Source: Bacteroidaceae bacterium (GTDB taxonomy: Bacteria; Bacteroidota; Bacteroidia; Bacteroidales; Bacteroidaceae). Taken from it: 44,384 bases of DNA. The notes beneath the pieces were generated by a model. It was not told the DNA's origin. It searched no databases and saw nothing but the letters and a program-made list of their open reading frames with translations. The position numbers and the translations under genes are program-made. Location of the stretch: the NCBI GenBank assembly GCA_017557635.1, contig JAFYYH010000012.1:1-44384 (forward strand), in the 5' to 3' direction. This document shows positions 1-7,865 of the stretch, piece after piece (position 1 is the first letter of the stretch; every line of letters begins with the position of its first letter).

Positions 1-198
1 AACTACGCGCTTCGCGCTATCCCTCCCATCCCTAATAAGACGCTCTGAAAGGCATGAGTAAACTCCTACCTTCCAGAGCATCTTCTTAGGCACGGGCCCC
101 TCCCGTTCACAAGCCCACGGGCGGCCATGGTTTCTGATACCTATACCCCAAATTCTTTCACTGAAAGAACCTCCGTTCCTTGTGTCTGCAGATGGGGA
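1..198 (-). other. Gene-free GC-rich segment with RNA-like hairpins
   Basis: I see no credible gene here. Read on the minus strand, downstream of folB, it holds several hairpins: TTCTTTC/GAAAGAA with a 3-base loop (153-169), ACGGG/CCCGT with a 5-base loop (92-106), and a long imperfect hairpin at 37-84. In the long hairpin about 20 positions pair, and three of the changes are G-U compatible only on the minus strand. That points to a transcribed minus-strand RNA, but I do not recognise the family. It lacks a clear U-run, so it is not an obvious intrinsic terminator. The composition is more GC-rich than other intergenic regions of the window. Confidence 0.4.
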
Positions 199-567
199 CT
201 ATCTCTCAACTGCTAGGGTAAAGCCTGAGGCTGCGCATGGGGCGCAGACGGGTGGGTTTTCCTTGCAGACTTTTACTGTCAGTGAGTTGATTGCGGGGAA
301 GTCTTTGAGCAGAGCATTGGCAATCCTACCGGCTACATGTTCAAGCAGGGCGGAGCGGATTTGCATCTGCTGTTTTATGACTTCGGTGACTTTGGCGTAG
401 TTGATTGTTCCGCTCAAATTGTCGTTGAGTATGGCATCGGTGGCATCGGCTGTTATGCTGACGTCTACCGTGTACCATGCACCGACGATGGCCTCCTGCG
501 GTTCTGCTCCGTGGTAGGCGTAGAACCGCAGGGTGTCAAGGGTGATGGTCTGTTCTTTTATTTTCAT
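199..567 (-). CDS. folB: Dihydroneopterin aldolase
   Basis: FolB converts 7,8-dihydroneopterin to 6-hydroxymethyl-7,8-dihydropterin and glycolaldehyde in cytosolic folate synthesis. The 122-residue length is normal for this small tunnel-fold enzyme. Visible family features are the N-terminal start of the fold with FYAYHGAEPQE, the INYAKV segment that carries the conserved active-site tyrosine, and the C-terminal KVCKENPP stretch with the conserved lysine. The start codon lies one base after the nrdJ stop, so the two genes are almost certainly co-transcribed, with folB as the last gene. I see no independent promoter. The coupling of deoxynucleotide and folate synthesis makes metabolic sense, because folate feeds thymidylate synthesis, but that link is inference. 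Confidence 0.93.
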   Translation of the reverse strand: MKIKEQTITLDTLRFYAYHGAEPQEAIVGAWYTVDVSITADATDAILNDNLSGTINYAKVTEVIKQQMQIRSALLEHVAGRIANALLKDFPAINSLTVKVCKENPPVCAPCAASGFTLAVER

Positions 568-568
568 T

Positions 569-3148
569 TTATCCGCAACGTGATGATCCGCAGTTCTTGC
601 AGATGAGGCAGCCCTCCTGGTAAACCAGCGACTCGCTTCCGCAGACGGTACACTTTTCGCCCTTTACGGCGGTGCCGTCCTGAACGTATTTCTTGAGAGC
701 GCGCTCAACACCGTTCTTCCAGTTGTTGATGTTCTCTGATCCAAGGTCAAGTGAGCCGATGAGCTTGATGCAGAGGTCAATGGGCATCTGGTAACGGAGT
801 ACGCCCGATATCAGTTTGGCGTAGTTCCAGTACTCCTTGTCAAACTTCTCGGACAGGCCCTCGATGGTAACCTTGTATCCGCGTTTGTTGGTGAACTGGA
901 AGTCGTAGCGCTTACGGCCCTCCTCATCTATGTTTTTGATTATCCAGCCTTTCTCGACGGTCTTGGGCAGTACAATACCCTCTTCGTCATCCTGCAGACC
1001 GGTGAATATTTCGTATGGACGGCCATCCAGGATTCCCACGAATGCCACCCATTTCTCCTTGTTGTTCTGGAAACGGACCACATCGGCCTCAAGTATGCGG
1101 GGACGAACCTCGACAACCTGACGCGGCTCACAGTCGCATGGTGCCAGGGTGGGTTCCTTGCCGTCCTTCTGGGTCTTATCGGCCTTCTTGTCACTCTTGG
1201 CGTCAACCAGGACACCGTCACGTGAACCGTCACGGTATACTGTGCAGCCCTTGCATCCGCTCTTCCATGCCTCGACGTAGAGTTCGTTTACAAGTTCCTC
1301 GGAAACGTCGTTCGGCAGGTTGATGGTAACGCTGATCGAGTGGTCAACCCATTTCTGCATGGCGCCCTGCATCTTGACCTTGTTGACCCAGTCAACATCC
1401 TGGGCGGTAGCCTTGTAGTAGGGTGAGCGTGCCACCAGTTCATCGACCTCCTCGGGGGTGAATCTCTGTGCGGGGTTGATGCCGTTCACTATCATCCACT
1501 CCACGAACTTGTGGTGGAATACGATGAACTCCTCGAATGCATCGCCGTTCTCATCGGTAAAGGTGATATTGGCGTTCTCGTCATCGCGGTTGACCTTGCG
1601 GCGGCGCTTGTAGACAGGCATGAACACGGGCTCCAGACCAGAGGTGGTCTGAGTCATCAGACTTACGGTGCCGGTAGGTGCGATGGTTAGACATGCAATG
1701 TTACGGCGGCCGTATTTCTTCATATCCTCATAAAGTTCAGGATCGGCCTCCTTGAGACGCAGGATGAAGGGGTTCTTCTGCTCGCGTTTCCAGTCGAATA
1801 TCTCGAATGCGCCGCGCTCCTTTGCCATCTCGACCGATGAACGGTAAGCGGCAAGAGCCAGAGTACGCTGAACCTTCTCGGCAAACTCGGTGGCCTCGTC
1901 TGTTCCGTAGCGCAGTCCCAGAGCGGCAAGCATGTCACCTTCGGCAGTGATGCCCACACCGGTACGGCGGCCCATGGTGCTCTTGCGCATGATCTTCTCC
2001 CAGAGGCGTTTCTCGGTATACTTGGTCTCGTCATCCTCGGGGTCACTTGCAATCTTGGCCTGGATCATGTCAATCTTCTCGATTTCAAGGTCGATGATAT
2101 CGTCCATGATGCGCTGTGCAATTGCAACGTGCTTCTTGAAGAGGTCAAAGTCAAACTTGGCCTTGGGGGTGAACGGATTCTTTACGTATGAGTAGAGGTT
2201 GATGGCCAGCAGACGGCAGCTGTCATAGGGGCAGAGAGGAATCTCACCGCAGGGGTTGGTGCTGACGGTACGGAAGCCCAGGTCTGCATAGCAGTCTGGA
2301 ACGGACTCGCGCAGGATGGTGTCCCAGAACAGTACGCCGGGCTCGGCCGATTTCCATGCGTTGTGAACTATCTTCTTCCAAAGTTCGCTGGCATCGATCT
2401 CCTTCTTGTAAATGGGTTTCTTTGAATCGATGGGGTAGGTCTGGAGATATTTGCGACCCTCGATGGCTGCCTTCATGAACTCATCGTCGATCTTGACCGA
2501 TACGTTGGCGCCGGTAACCTTGCCGCTCTCCATCTTGGCGTCGATGAATGACTCTGAATCGGGGTGCTTGATAGATACGCTGAGCATCAGGGCACCGCGA
2601 CGTCCGTCCTGAGCAACCTCACGGGTGGAGTTTGAGAAACGCTCCATGAACGGAACCAGTCCGGTCGATGTAAGGGCGGAGTTCTTTACTGGAGATCCCT
2701 TGGGACGGATGTCTGAAAGGTCATGACCCACACCGCCACGGCGTTTCATCAGCTGAACCTGCTCCTCGTCAATCTTCATGATTGCACCGTAAGAGTCAGC
2801 TGAGCCCTCGTTTCCTATTACGAAACAGTTGGAAAGCGAGGCGATCTGATAATTGTTGCCTATGCCCGTCATGGGACTTCCCTGCGGAACGATATACTTG
2901 AATCCCTTGAGCAGTTCATGAAGTTGAGCCGCCGTCATGGGGTTCTTGTACTTTTTCTCCACGCGTGCAATCTCATTGGCTATACGCCAGTGCATGTCAT
3001 CGGGAGTCTTCTCATAAATTTTTCCGAAGGAGTCCTTTACTGCGTACTTGTTCACCCAGACTTTGGCTGCAAGTTCGTCACCTCCGAAATAGTCCACTGA
3101 GGCCTTGAATGCCTCATCGAAAGTGTAGGTTAGTTTTTTGTCGTCCAT
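569..3148 (-). CDS. nrdJ: Adenosylcobalamin-dependent (class II) ribonucleotide reductase
   Basis: This 859-residue enzyme reduces ribonucleotides to deoxyribonucleotides using a B12-generated radical, with or without oxygen. Key features are the redox cysteine in SNCFVIG (C108), the radical-site motif NPCGEIPL (N298, C300, E302), the phosphate-binding APTGTVS segment, and a lysine-rich linker before the C-terminal domain. The C-terminus ends in a CxxC...CxxC ribbon (CTVCGS...CLICKNCG) expected to act in substrate reduction or metal binding. The gene is the first of an nrdJ-folB unit. A TACATTTG -7 element lies at 3214-3221, followed by a leader with a short hairpin. I looked for a cobalamin riboswitch in the leader and did not find a B12-box-like sequence, which is notable for a B12-dependent enzyme. 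Confidence 0.95.
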   Translation of the reverse strand: MDDKKLTYTFDEAFKASVDYFGGDELAAKVWVNKYAVKDSFGKIYEKTPDDMHWRIANEIARVEKKYKNPMTAAQLHELLKGFKYIVPQGSPMTGIGNNYQIASLSNCFVIGNEGSADSYGAIMKIDEEQVQLMKRRGGVGHDLSDIRPKGSPVKNSALTSTGLVPFMERFSNSTREVAQDGRRGALMLSVSIKHPDSESFIDAKMESGKVTGANVSVKIDDEFMKAAIEGRKYLQTYPIDSKKPIYKKEIDASELWKKIVHNAWKSAEPGVLFWDTILRESVPDCYADLGFRTVSTNPCGEIPLCPYDSCRLLAINLYSYVKNPFTPKAKFDFDLFKKHVAIAQRIMDDIIDLEIEKIDMIQAKIASDPEDDETKYTEKRLWEKIMRKSTMGRRTGVGITAEGDMLAALGLRYGTDEATEFAEKVQRTLALAAYRSSVEMAKERGAFEIFDWKREQKNPFILRLKEADPELYEDMKKYGRRNIACLTIAPTGTVSLMTQTTSGLEPVFMPVYKRRRKVNRDDENANITFTDENGDAFEEFIVFHHKFVEWMIVNGINPAQRFTPEEVDELVARSPYYKATAQDVDWVNKVKMQGAMQKWVDHSISVTINLPNDVSEELVNELYVEAWKSGCKGCTVYRDGSRDGVLVDAKSDKKADKTQKDGKEPTLAPCDCEPRQVVEVRPRILEADVVRFQNNKEKWVAFVGILDGRPYEIFTGLQDDEEGIVLPKTVEKGWIIKNIDEEGRKRYDFQFTNKRGYKVTIEGLSEKFDKEYWNYAKLISGVLRYQMPIDLCIKLIGSLDLGSENINNWKNGVERALKKYVQDGTAVKGEKCTVCGSESLVYQEGCLICKNCGSSRCG

Positions 3149-3185
3149 TTATAATAACTTGTTTGATGTATGCGCATAGAAGACG

Positions 3186-3203
3186 ACCAATCGGGGGATT
3201 GGT
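3186..3203 (-). promoter_or_regulatory. Hairpin in the nrdJ leader
   Basis: ACCAATC and GATTGGT pair perfectly around a GGGG (CCCC on the transcript strand) loop, just downstream of the nrdJ -7 element, so it would sit near the 5' end of the nrdJ mRNA. It has no U-run, so it is not a terminator. It may stabilise the mRNA or serve as a protein-binding palindrome such as an operator. I cannot tell which from sequence. Confidence 0.4.
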
Positions 3204-3213
3204 AACGGTATGA

Positions 3214-3221
3214 CAAATGTA
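3214..3221 (-). promoter_or_regulatory. Predicted nrdJ-folB promoter (-7 TACATTTG)
   Basis: Read on the minus strand, TACATTTG is a perfect match to the Bacteroidetes -7 consensus TAnnTTTG. It lies 66 bases upstream of the nrdJ start codon. I do not see a convincing -33 TTTG at the usual spacing. Confidence 0.55.
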
Positions 3222-3419
3222 AATAATGTGTCCGATAAAAACTAATGTTTGCAAAATAAAAATTCATCTAAAAACAAAGTTTTCCGTTTCAAAAGGTTAA
3301 ATAGCTAATAAACAAACAAATACAATTTTTGAATTCCTGAAAAGTTTTCCAAAACGGGATAACTGTCGTGTTTTTTGGCTATTCGGATAGTTTGAATAAG
3401 TGATGTATAAAAACAAAAA
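3222..3419. other. AT-rich spacer between nrdJ promoter and dnaA terminator
   Basis: About 200 bases without an ORF or recognisable RNA. The sequence is rich in A and T, as expected between two minus-strand transcription units. I see no riboswitch or repeat array in it. Confidence 0.5.
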
Positions 3420-3444
3420 AAAGCGGTGAATGAATCACCGCTTT
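3412..3444 (-). terminator. Intrinsic terminator of dnaA
   Basis: On the minus strand AAAGCGGTGA and TCACCGCTTT form a perfect 10-bp stem around a 5-base loop (3420-3444), followed by a run of eight or more T. It begins about 24 bases after the dnaA stop codon. Confidence 0.85.
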
Positions 3445-3468
3445 AATCAACCTCTACATCCTAAGGAC

Positions 3469-4866
3469 TCAGCAGCGAAGTCCGCTTTCGATATTTTCCA
3501 TATCGGCCTTGAAGTTCTTGTCTACCTGAATCTGGTCACGAACCATGTTGCAGGCGTGGAGAACTGTGGCATGATCGCGCTTTCCGATGTACGCTCCGAT
3601 CTTTGAAGTTGAGAAATCCAGATACTTCTTGGCCAGATACATGCTTATCTGTCTTGCCTGGACGATCTCGTGCTTTCTTGATTTGGACTGTACGGATGTC
3701 TCGTCGATGTTATAATAGTCACAGACTTTAGAGATAATTGATTCGATTGTGATGGGTTTCTGTTCGTGATGCTGGCTCTTGTCTATTACCTCATGGGTAA
3801 GATTCAGGTCAACCTCCTTGCCGTAGATTGTCGAATAGGCCATGAGTGAGACAATCACACCCTCCAGGTCACGTACGTTATCCCTAACCTTGTCGGCTAT
3901 GTAATCAATTACCGGCTCCGGGAATTTGATACCGTCGCGTCTTGTCTTGTCGCGAAGGATATCCTTACGGAGATTCAGGTCCGGACGCTCCAACTCAGCC
4001 ACCAAGCCCCATTTGAAGCGGGTGATCAGACGCTCTTCAAGGTCTTTCATATCCTTGGGAGGACGGTCGCTCGTCATGATGAGCTGCTTGTGGTTAAGGT
4101 GCAGATAGTTGAATATATGGAAGAATGTATTCTGAGTCTTGGTATATCCGGACAGCTCCTGCATGTCATCGATTATCAGTACGTCTATTGACTGATAGAA
4201 ATGGATGAAATCATTTACAGCGTTGTTTCTGGCGGCATCCGTATACTGAACCATGAACAGGTGTGCAGATACGTAAAGGACTCTCTTTTCGGGATGGAGC
4301 TCCTTAACCTTGCGGCCGATAGCGGTAGCCAGGTGAGTCTTGCCTACGCCGGATGAACCGTATATGAACAGAGGGTTGAAAGCGCTGCCTGCAGGATTTA
4401 GGGCGATGGTCTCACCGGCTGTGCGTGCAAGCTTGTTGCTGATACCCTCGACGAAATTGTCAAAACTGTAGTTTGGATCAAGCTGGGGATTGAGATCCTG
4501 TACCAGCGGAGCATCTGTTACGGAGGGAGCCTTGTTGCCGATTTCGGCGGTACCCTTGATATTATATAAGGTATCGGCGGAACTTACGTTCTGGCTGATG
4601 TTGTTTTCCTTATCTGTAAGGATGCTGTATGCGAGTTTTGTGCCCTTTCCGAATACCTTTGTAAGAGCTGCCTTTATGACGTCAAGACAGTTCTGCTCAA
4701 GATACTCATATACGAACGGGCTGGGGATCTGGATAAGGAGTTCGCCGTTTTCCAATGATACCGGTTCTGTTACAGAGAACCACGTATCGAAAACTGCTTT
4801 CGACACGTTGTCACGGATGAAATCCAGACATAAGCTCCATTGGTTTTTTAGTTCAGTCCCTATCAT
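3469..4866 (-). CDS. dnaA: Chromosomal replication initiator protein DnaA
   Basis: DnaA binds DnaA boxes at oriC, melts the origin and loads the helicase. The 465-residue protein shows all four domains: an N-terminal interaction domain (about 1-85, starting MIGTELKNQW), a variable linker (about 86-130), the AAA+ ATPase with Walker A GSSGVGKT (170-177) and Walker B LIIDDMQ, and a C-terminal DNA-binding domain. The latter carries the signature region around IGKRDHATVLHAC. It is transcribed alone, with a terminator right after the stop and a candidate promoter at 4919-4950. Only one DnaA-box-like sequence (TTATCAACA, minus strand, about 5080) is visible upstream, so this gene neighbourhood is not clearly the origin. 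Confidence 0.96.
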   Translation of the reverse strand: MIGTELKNQWSLCLDFIRDNVSKAVFDTWFSVTEPVSLENGELLIQIPSPFVYEYLEQNCLDVIKAALTKVFGKGTKLAYSILTDKENNISQNVSSADTLYNIKGTAEIGNKAPSVTDAPLVQDLNPQLDPNYSFDNFVEGISNKLARTAGETIALNPAGSAFNPLFIYGSSGVGKTHLATAIGRKVKELHPEKRVLYVSAHLFMVQYTDAARNNAVNDFIHFYQSIDVLIIDDMQELSGYTKTQNTFFHIFNYLHLNHKQLIMTSDRPPKDMKDLEERLITRFKWGLVAELERPDLNLRKDILRDKTRRDGIKFPEPVIDYIADKVRDNVRDLEGVIVSLMAYSTIYGKEVDLNLTHEVIDKSQHHEQKPITIESIISKVCDYYNIDETSVQSKSRKHEIVQARQISMYLAKKYLDFSTSKIGAYIGKRDHATVLHACNMVRDQIQVDKNFKADMENIESGLRC

Positions 4867-4918
4867 ATTTTTAGGCGGGTTGGGTCGGACTATCGGTGTC
4901 TTTCCATCAACTGCTTTG

Positions 4919-4950
4919 CAAAGTTGACAATCTTATTTCAATAAAACAAA
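4919..4950 (-). promoter_or_regulatory. Candidate dnaA promoter
   Basis: On the minus strand a TTTG (4947-4950) is followed after 20 bases by CAACTTTG (4919-4926), one mismatch from the TAnnTTTG consensus. The spacing fits Bacteroidetes sigma-ABfr promoters. The -7 element is 52 bases upstream of the dnaA start. Confidence 0.45.
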
Positions 4951-5179
4951 CCGGTTCGGTCAGCCGGAAAAATGGGCTTTCGTAAAATGCTGGGAATCAG
5001 GCCTTTGGAAAAAGGTATTAAAATAGTTGAAAATACCCTATTGATTTTTACTACACTCCTGAATATCAAAGGATTAACCTGTTGATAACTCTGAAACGAG
5101 TCCTGTTTTAGGGCCCGCTTCATCCTTTTTCAACGCATCCTAAAAGGCGATTGCATATTGGCCAATATTAAAAACCGAA
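4951..5179. other. Intergenic region between amidase terminator and dnaA promoter
   Basis: No gene is visible. It is AT-rich with one DnaA-box-like sequence (TGTTGATAA on the plus strand near 5080). One imperfect box is too little to call an origin. A 61-codon minus-strand frame crosses it but has no family resemblance or start context. Confidence 0.4.
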
Positions 5180-5218
5180 ACAGCGTCATATTTAGACGAA
5201 ATCTAAATATGACGCTGT
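5180..5218 (-). terminator. Strong hairpin after the amidase gene
   Basis: A perfect 17-bp inverted repeat (5180-5196 and 5202-5218) surrounds a 5-base loop. It begins about 25 bases after the amidase stop codon on the minus strand and is followed there by TTTCGGTTTTT, giving a terminator-like tail. The stem is long and AT-rich in its centre, so it may also stabilise the transcript end. Confidence 0.65.
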
Positions 5219-5242
5219 GGGCGACTGTATAATTTCGGAATA

Positions 5243-6355
5243 TTATTTGATTTTTGAGCTAATTTCCTGCGCCTTTTTTACGCTTATTTTTTTGCCTTCA
5301 TAGACGGCAATTACGAACGCGTCCTTATACTTTTTTTGGACATCCTTCTTCGTCTGTTGGATGGCGTCATAATCGGTGGTGTCACCGCAGGTGTACTTGC
5401 ACATTCCGCCTTCGGAATAGTAGCTTACATTGGGGTATGCAGTGAGACGTTTGTCATTCTTCTTGAGCGGATTCTTTATGCTCATGAACTGTACCTTATA
5501 TATAGGCAGCTCTACGTCGGCTCCGCGGTTGCCGATGGCCTGCGCCGTGGGAACCGCTTTCTCCAGAGTCTTGTTGTGGTAATCCAGATACTCGCTGAAT
5601 GCCTTGTAGAGACTTTGAGACATCTCATCGACGCCTTTCTGTGAAACCAGGTACTTGCACTCGGCGTCGTTTGATATGAATCCCAACTCAATGAGAATGC
5701 TGGGCATGGTGCTTTTCCAGAGAACCAGATATCCTGCCTGGTGGACACCGCGGTCAGGACGTTTTGCGAAACCTACCATCTGGTTCTGGGTGAACTGGGC
5801 CATTTTGAGGCTCTCCTTCTGATACTCGTTCTGCATGAACTCGAATATGATCATGCTTTCCGGGCTGTTGGGATCATAGCCTTCGTAATGCGCCTGGTAG
5901 TCATTCTCCAGAAGAATGGCCTTGTTCTCCTCAAGTGCGGCGTTCAGATTTGCGCTGGTACGGTTCTCCTCCACACCGAGAAGATATGTCTCGGCTCCGT
6001 TGGCGCTCTTGCTCTTGGCTGAGTTGGTGTGAACCGATATAAACATGTCGGCCCCGGCTTTGTTGGCTATGTCGGCGCGTTTGTACAACTCCACAAACAC
6101 ATCGGTCTTGCGGGTATAGATGACCTTGACATTCTTGCAGTTCTCCTCGATGAGCTGGCCCATCTTGAGCGCCACGTTCAGGTTTATGCTCTTCTCCTGG
6201 TTCTTGCCGTTGACGGCTCCGGGGTCCTTGCCTCCGTGGCCGGCGTCAATCACCAGCACGAACCGGCCTTGGTCATCAATGGCATTTGAACTGAACGGGA
6301 ATAACAGAAGTGCCGCCAGAAGTAATGATTTGCAGTAAATGTGTTTGCTTTTCAT
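5243..6355 (-). CDS. N-acetylmuramoyl-L-alanine amidase with C-terminal SPOR-like region
   Basis: This predicted periplasmic zinc amidase cleaves the bond between N-acetylmuramic acid and L-alanine in peptidoglycan. Residues 1-25 form a signal peptide. The Amidase_3 domain (about 32-255) carries the expected zinc ligands: H40 in DAGHGG, E54 in NQEKSINL and H109 in SVHT. The catalytic glutamate is E223 in IELGF. An insertion of about 60 residues (126-185) precedes the last catalytic residue, as in regulated cell-division amidases. The last 85 residues (from about 283, YKVQF...) resemble a SPOR-type peptidoglycan-binding domain. It is the third gene of an operon with the PD40 lipoprotein (17-base gap). 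The 370-residue length is typical of Bacteroidales homologues. Confidence 0.92.
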   Translation of the reverse strand: MKSKHIYCKSLLLAALLLFPFSSNAIDDQGRFVLVIDAGHGGKDPGAVNGKNQEKSINLNVALKMGQLIEENCKNVKVIYTRKTDVFVELYKRADIANKAGADMFISVHTNSAKSKSANGAETYLLGVEENRTSANLNAALEENKAILLENDYQAHYEGYDPNSPESMIIFEFMQNEYQKESLKMAQFTQNQMVGFAKRPDRGVHQAGYLVLWKSTMPSILIELGFISNDAECKYLVSQKGVDEMSQSLYKAFSEYLDYHNKTLEKAVPTAQAIGNRGADVELPIYKVQFMSIKNPLKKNDKRLTAYPNVSYYSEGGMCKYTCGDTTDYDAIQQTKKDVQKKYKDAFVIAVYEGKKISVKKAQEISSKIK

Positions 6356-6372
6356 CCGATAGTCATATTATT

Positions 6373-7863
6373 TTATTTGCCTCTTTTGGACTCATATCGT
6401 GCCGGAGCGGCTTCAGTTCCGGAAATGAATGAGGCGAACTTTTTGGGTGATATCCTTACCGGCTCCTTCATGAATTCCGGAATATTGAAAGAGTACAGGA
6501 ATTCTTTGTTGAAATCCGGATCGCGTTGCGGAAGTGCAAACGGTTTTGAGAATGTGCCGTCAGCCTCTAGATGTGAAATGTAAAGGCGGGTGTATGCTCC
6601 GTCCTCACGTCTTGTGCTGAATATTACCCACTTTCCGTTTGACGACCATGAGTGGTAACTTTCCACTTCAGGGCTGTTGATTTCATCTGCACATCGCATG
6701 GAGCCGTCCTTAAGATCCATAACCCACAGGTTTGACTGGCGATGCCATATGTGGAATACGCCGTACGGTGCCATCGAGAACATAAGCCAACGTCCGTCGG
6801 GAGATACTCTGGGCAGGGTGGCACTCATTCCATCAAGGGAGCATTCGTAGAGCATCTCTGACTCACCCCAGGTACGGGTGTCTGGATCAAACGGCTTGCG
6901 GTAGAGGTCATATCTTATCTCGCTGCTGTTAATGAATACCTGATCCTTGCGTTTGCTGTCAAAGGGAGCGTCATAGCGGGCCGATACATAATACAGCATG
7001 CGCCCGTCGGGTGACCATGCTGGGTAACACTCAAACTGGCTGGAATCGTTTTCGATTACGCTTACTGCGTTATTCCTGATATCGTAAAGTATAAGGTCGC
7101 TCTCCTCATCGGTCACCTCCACACGGTTGTGATCAGCCGAACGTATAGACTGGTGTGTCTTGTTGGTGGAGTAGGCTATGTAATCATGTGTGGGATGCCA
7201 TGCGGGGTATACACCTGCGGATATGGTGGAGTCTGTCTTAAGGTTGACCTTGCGGAGATCATTGTCAATGACCATTATCGTACCTCCCAGATATTGGCGG
7301 GCGTGGAACTGCATGTTGCTTGTAGTGTAGTTCCTGTAATGGTGGCAGTTGATACACTGTCCATTATCGGAGTCCTGAACCATCTGGTTGGCATAGATGA
7401 CCTTCTCCCGGAATGAGGTTACATCACGTTGGTTTATGCTGAGCCTTTCGTAACTCTCAATGGAGGGCATTATGACACGGTAGGAGATGTAAGGATCAAT
7501 CTCATCCGATAAAGTTATCGTAAACGGATTGAACGCGTTCCACTGACCGTCGTTGTAAACGTAAATCTCTACTCCTATCTTACCTTGCTGCTTGAGCTTG
7601 TTCCACTTGCGTGCGGGTATTACAACCTTGTTGCTGCCAGTTACATATTTTTCTGTACCACCGGTCATGACTGTCAGGTATCTGCTTCCATTCTGGGTGA
7701 TACTGAAATTGAGAGGAGCTATGTTTGACGGGACTGTAACATCGGTGTAATCGGGGAATATGACCGGAGCGCAATTCTGGGGCCTGGCAGAATCCGGAAC
7801 ATGCGGTGAACAGGCTGCCAATACCAAAAGCGACATTAAAGGCAATATATTTTTCAGTCTCAT
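6373..7863 (-). CDS. PD40/TolB-like lipoprotein with CxxCH motif
   Basis: The 496-residue protein starts with a lipoprotein signal (MRLKNILPLMSLLVLAAC), so it is probably anchored in the outer membrane or periplasm through C18. The C-terminal two thirds contain several WD40-like PD40 repeats (YPAWHPTHDYIAYS, YPAWSPDGRMLYYVS, PRVSPDGRWLMFS, SYHSWSSNGKWVIFS), which should form a beta-propeller like TolB. Before the propeller lies CINCH (C170-H174), a perfect c-type heme attachment motif. Homologues are sometimes annotated as TolB-like or cytochrome c related; the exact role is unknown. It follows the upstream membrane protein by two bases, suggesting that they act together. Whether heme is really attached cannot be known from sequence. 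Confidence 0.8.
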   Translation of the reverse strand: MRLKNILPLMSLLVLAACSPHVPDSARPQNCAPVIFPDYTDVTVPSNIAPLNFSITQNGSRYLTVMTGGTEKYVTGSNKVVIPARKWNKLKQQGKIGVEIYVYNDGQWNAFNPFTITLSDEIDPYISYRVIMPSIESYERLSINQRDVTSFREKVIYANQMVQDSDNGQCINCHHYRNYTTSNMQFHARQYLGGTIMVIDNDLRKVNLKTDSTISAGVYPAWHPTHDYIAYSTNKTHQSIRSADHNRVEVTDEESDLILYDIRNNAVSVIENDSSQFECYPAWSPDGRMLYYVSARYDAPFDSKRKDQVFINSSEIRYDLYRKPFDPDTRTWGESEMLYECSLDGMSATLPRVSPDGRWLMFSMAPYGVFHIWHRQSNLWVMDLKDGSMRCADEINSPEVESYHSWSSNGKWVIFSTRREDGAYTRLYISHLEADGTFSKPFALPQRDPDFNKEFLYSFNIPEFMKEPVRISPKKFASFISGTEAAPARYESKRGK

Positions 7864-7865
7864 GA

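Noticed and set aside
1-198. Fragment of RNase P RNA, tmRNA, SRP RNA or rRNA
   Set aside because: None of the conserved core sequences of these RNAs is visible, so only an unidentified structured segment is reported.
3149-3468. Possible cobalamin riboswitch upstream of nrdJ
   Set aside because: No B12-box-like sequence or long structured leader is visible; only a short hairpin.
4867-5242. Possible replication origin next to dnaA
   Set aside because: Only one imperfect DnaA box is visible and there are no obvious 13-mer-like AT repeats, so there is too little evidence.
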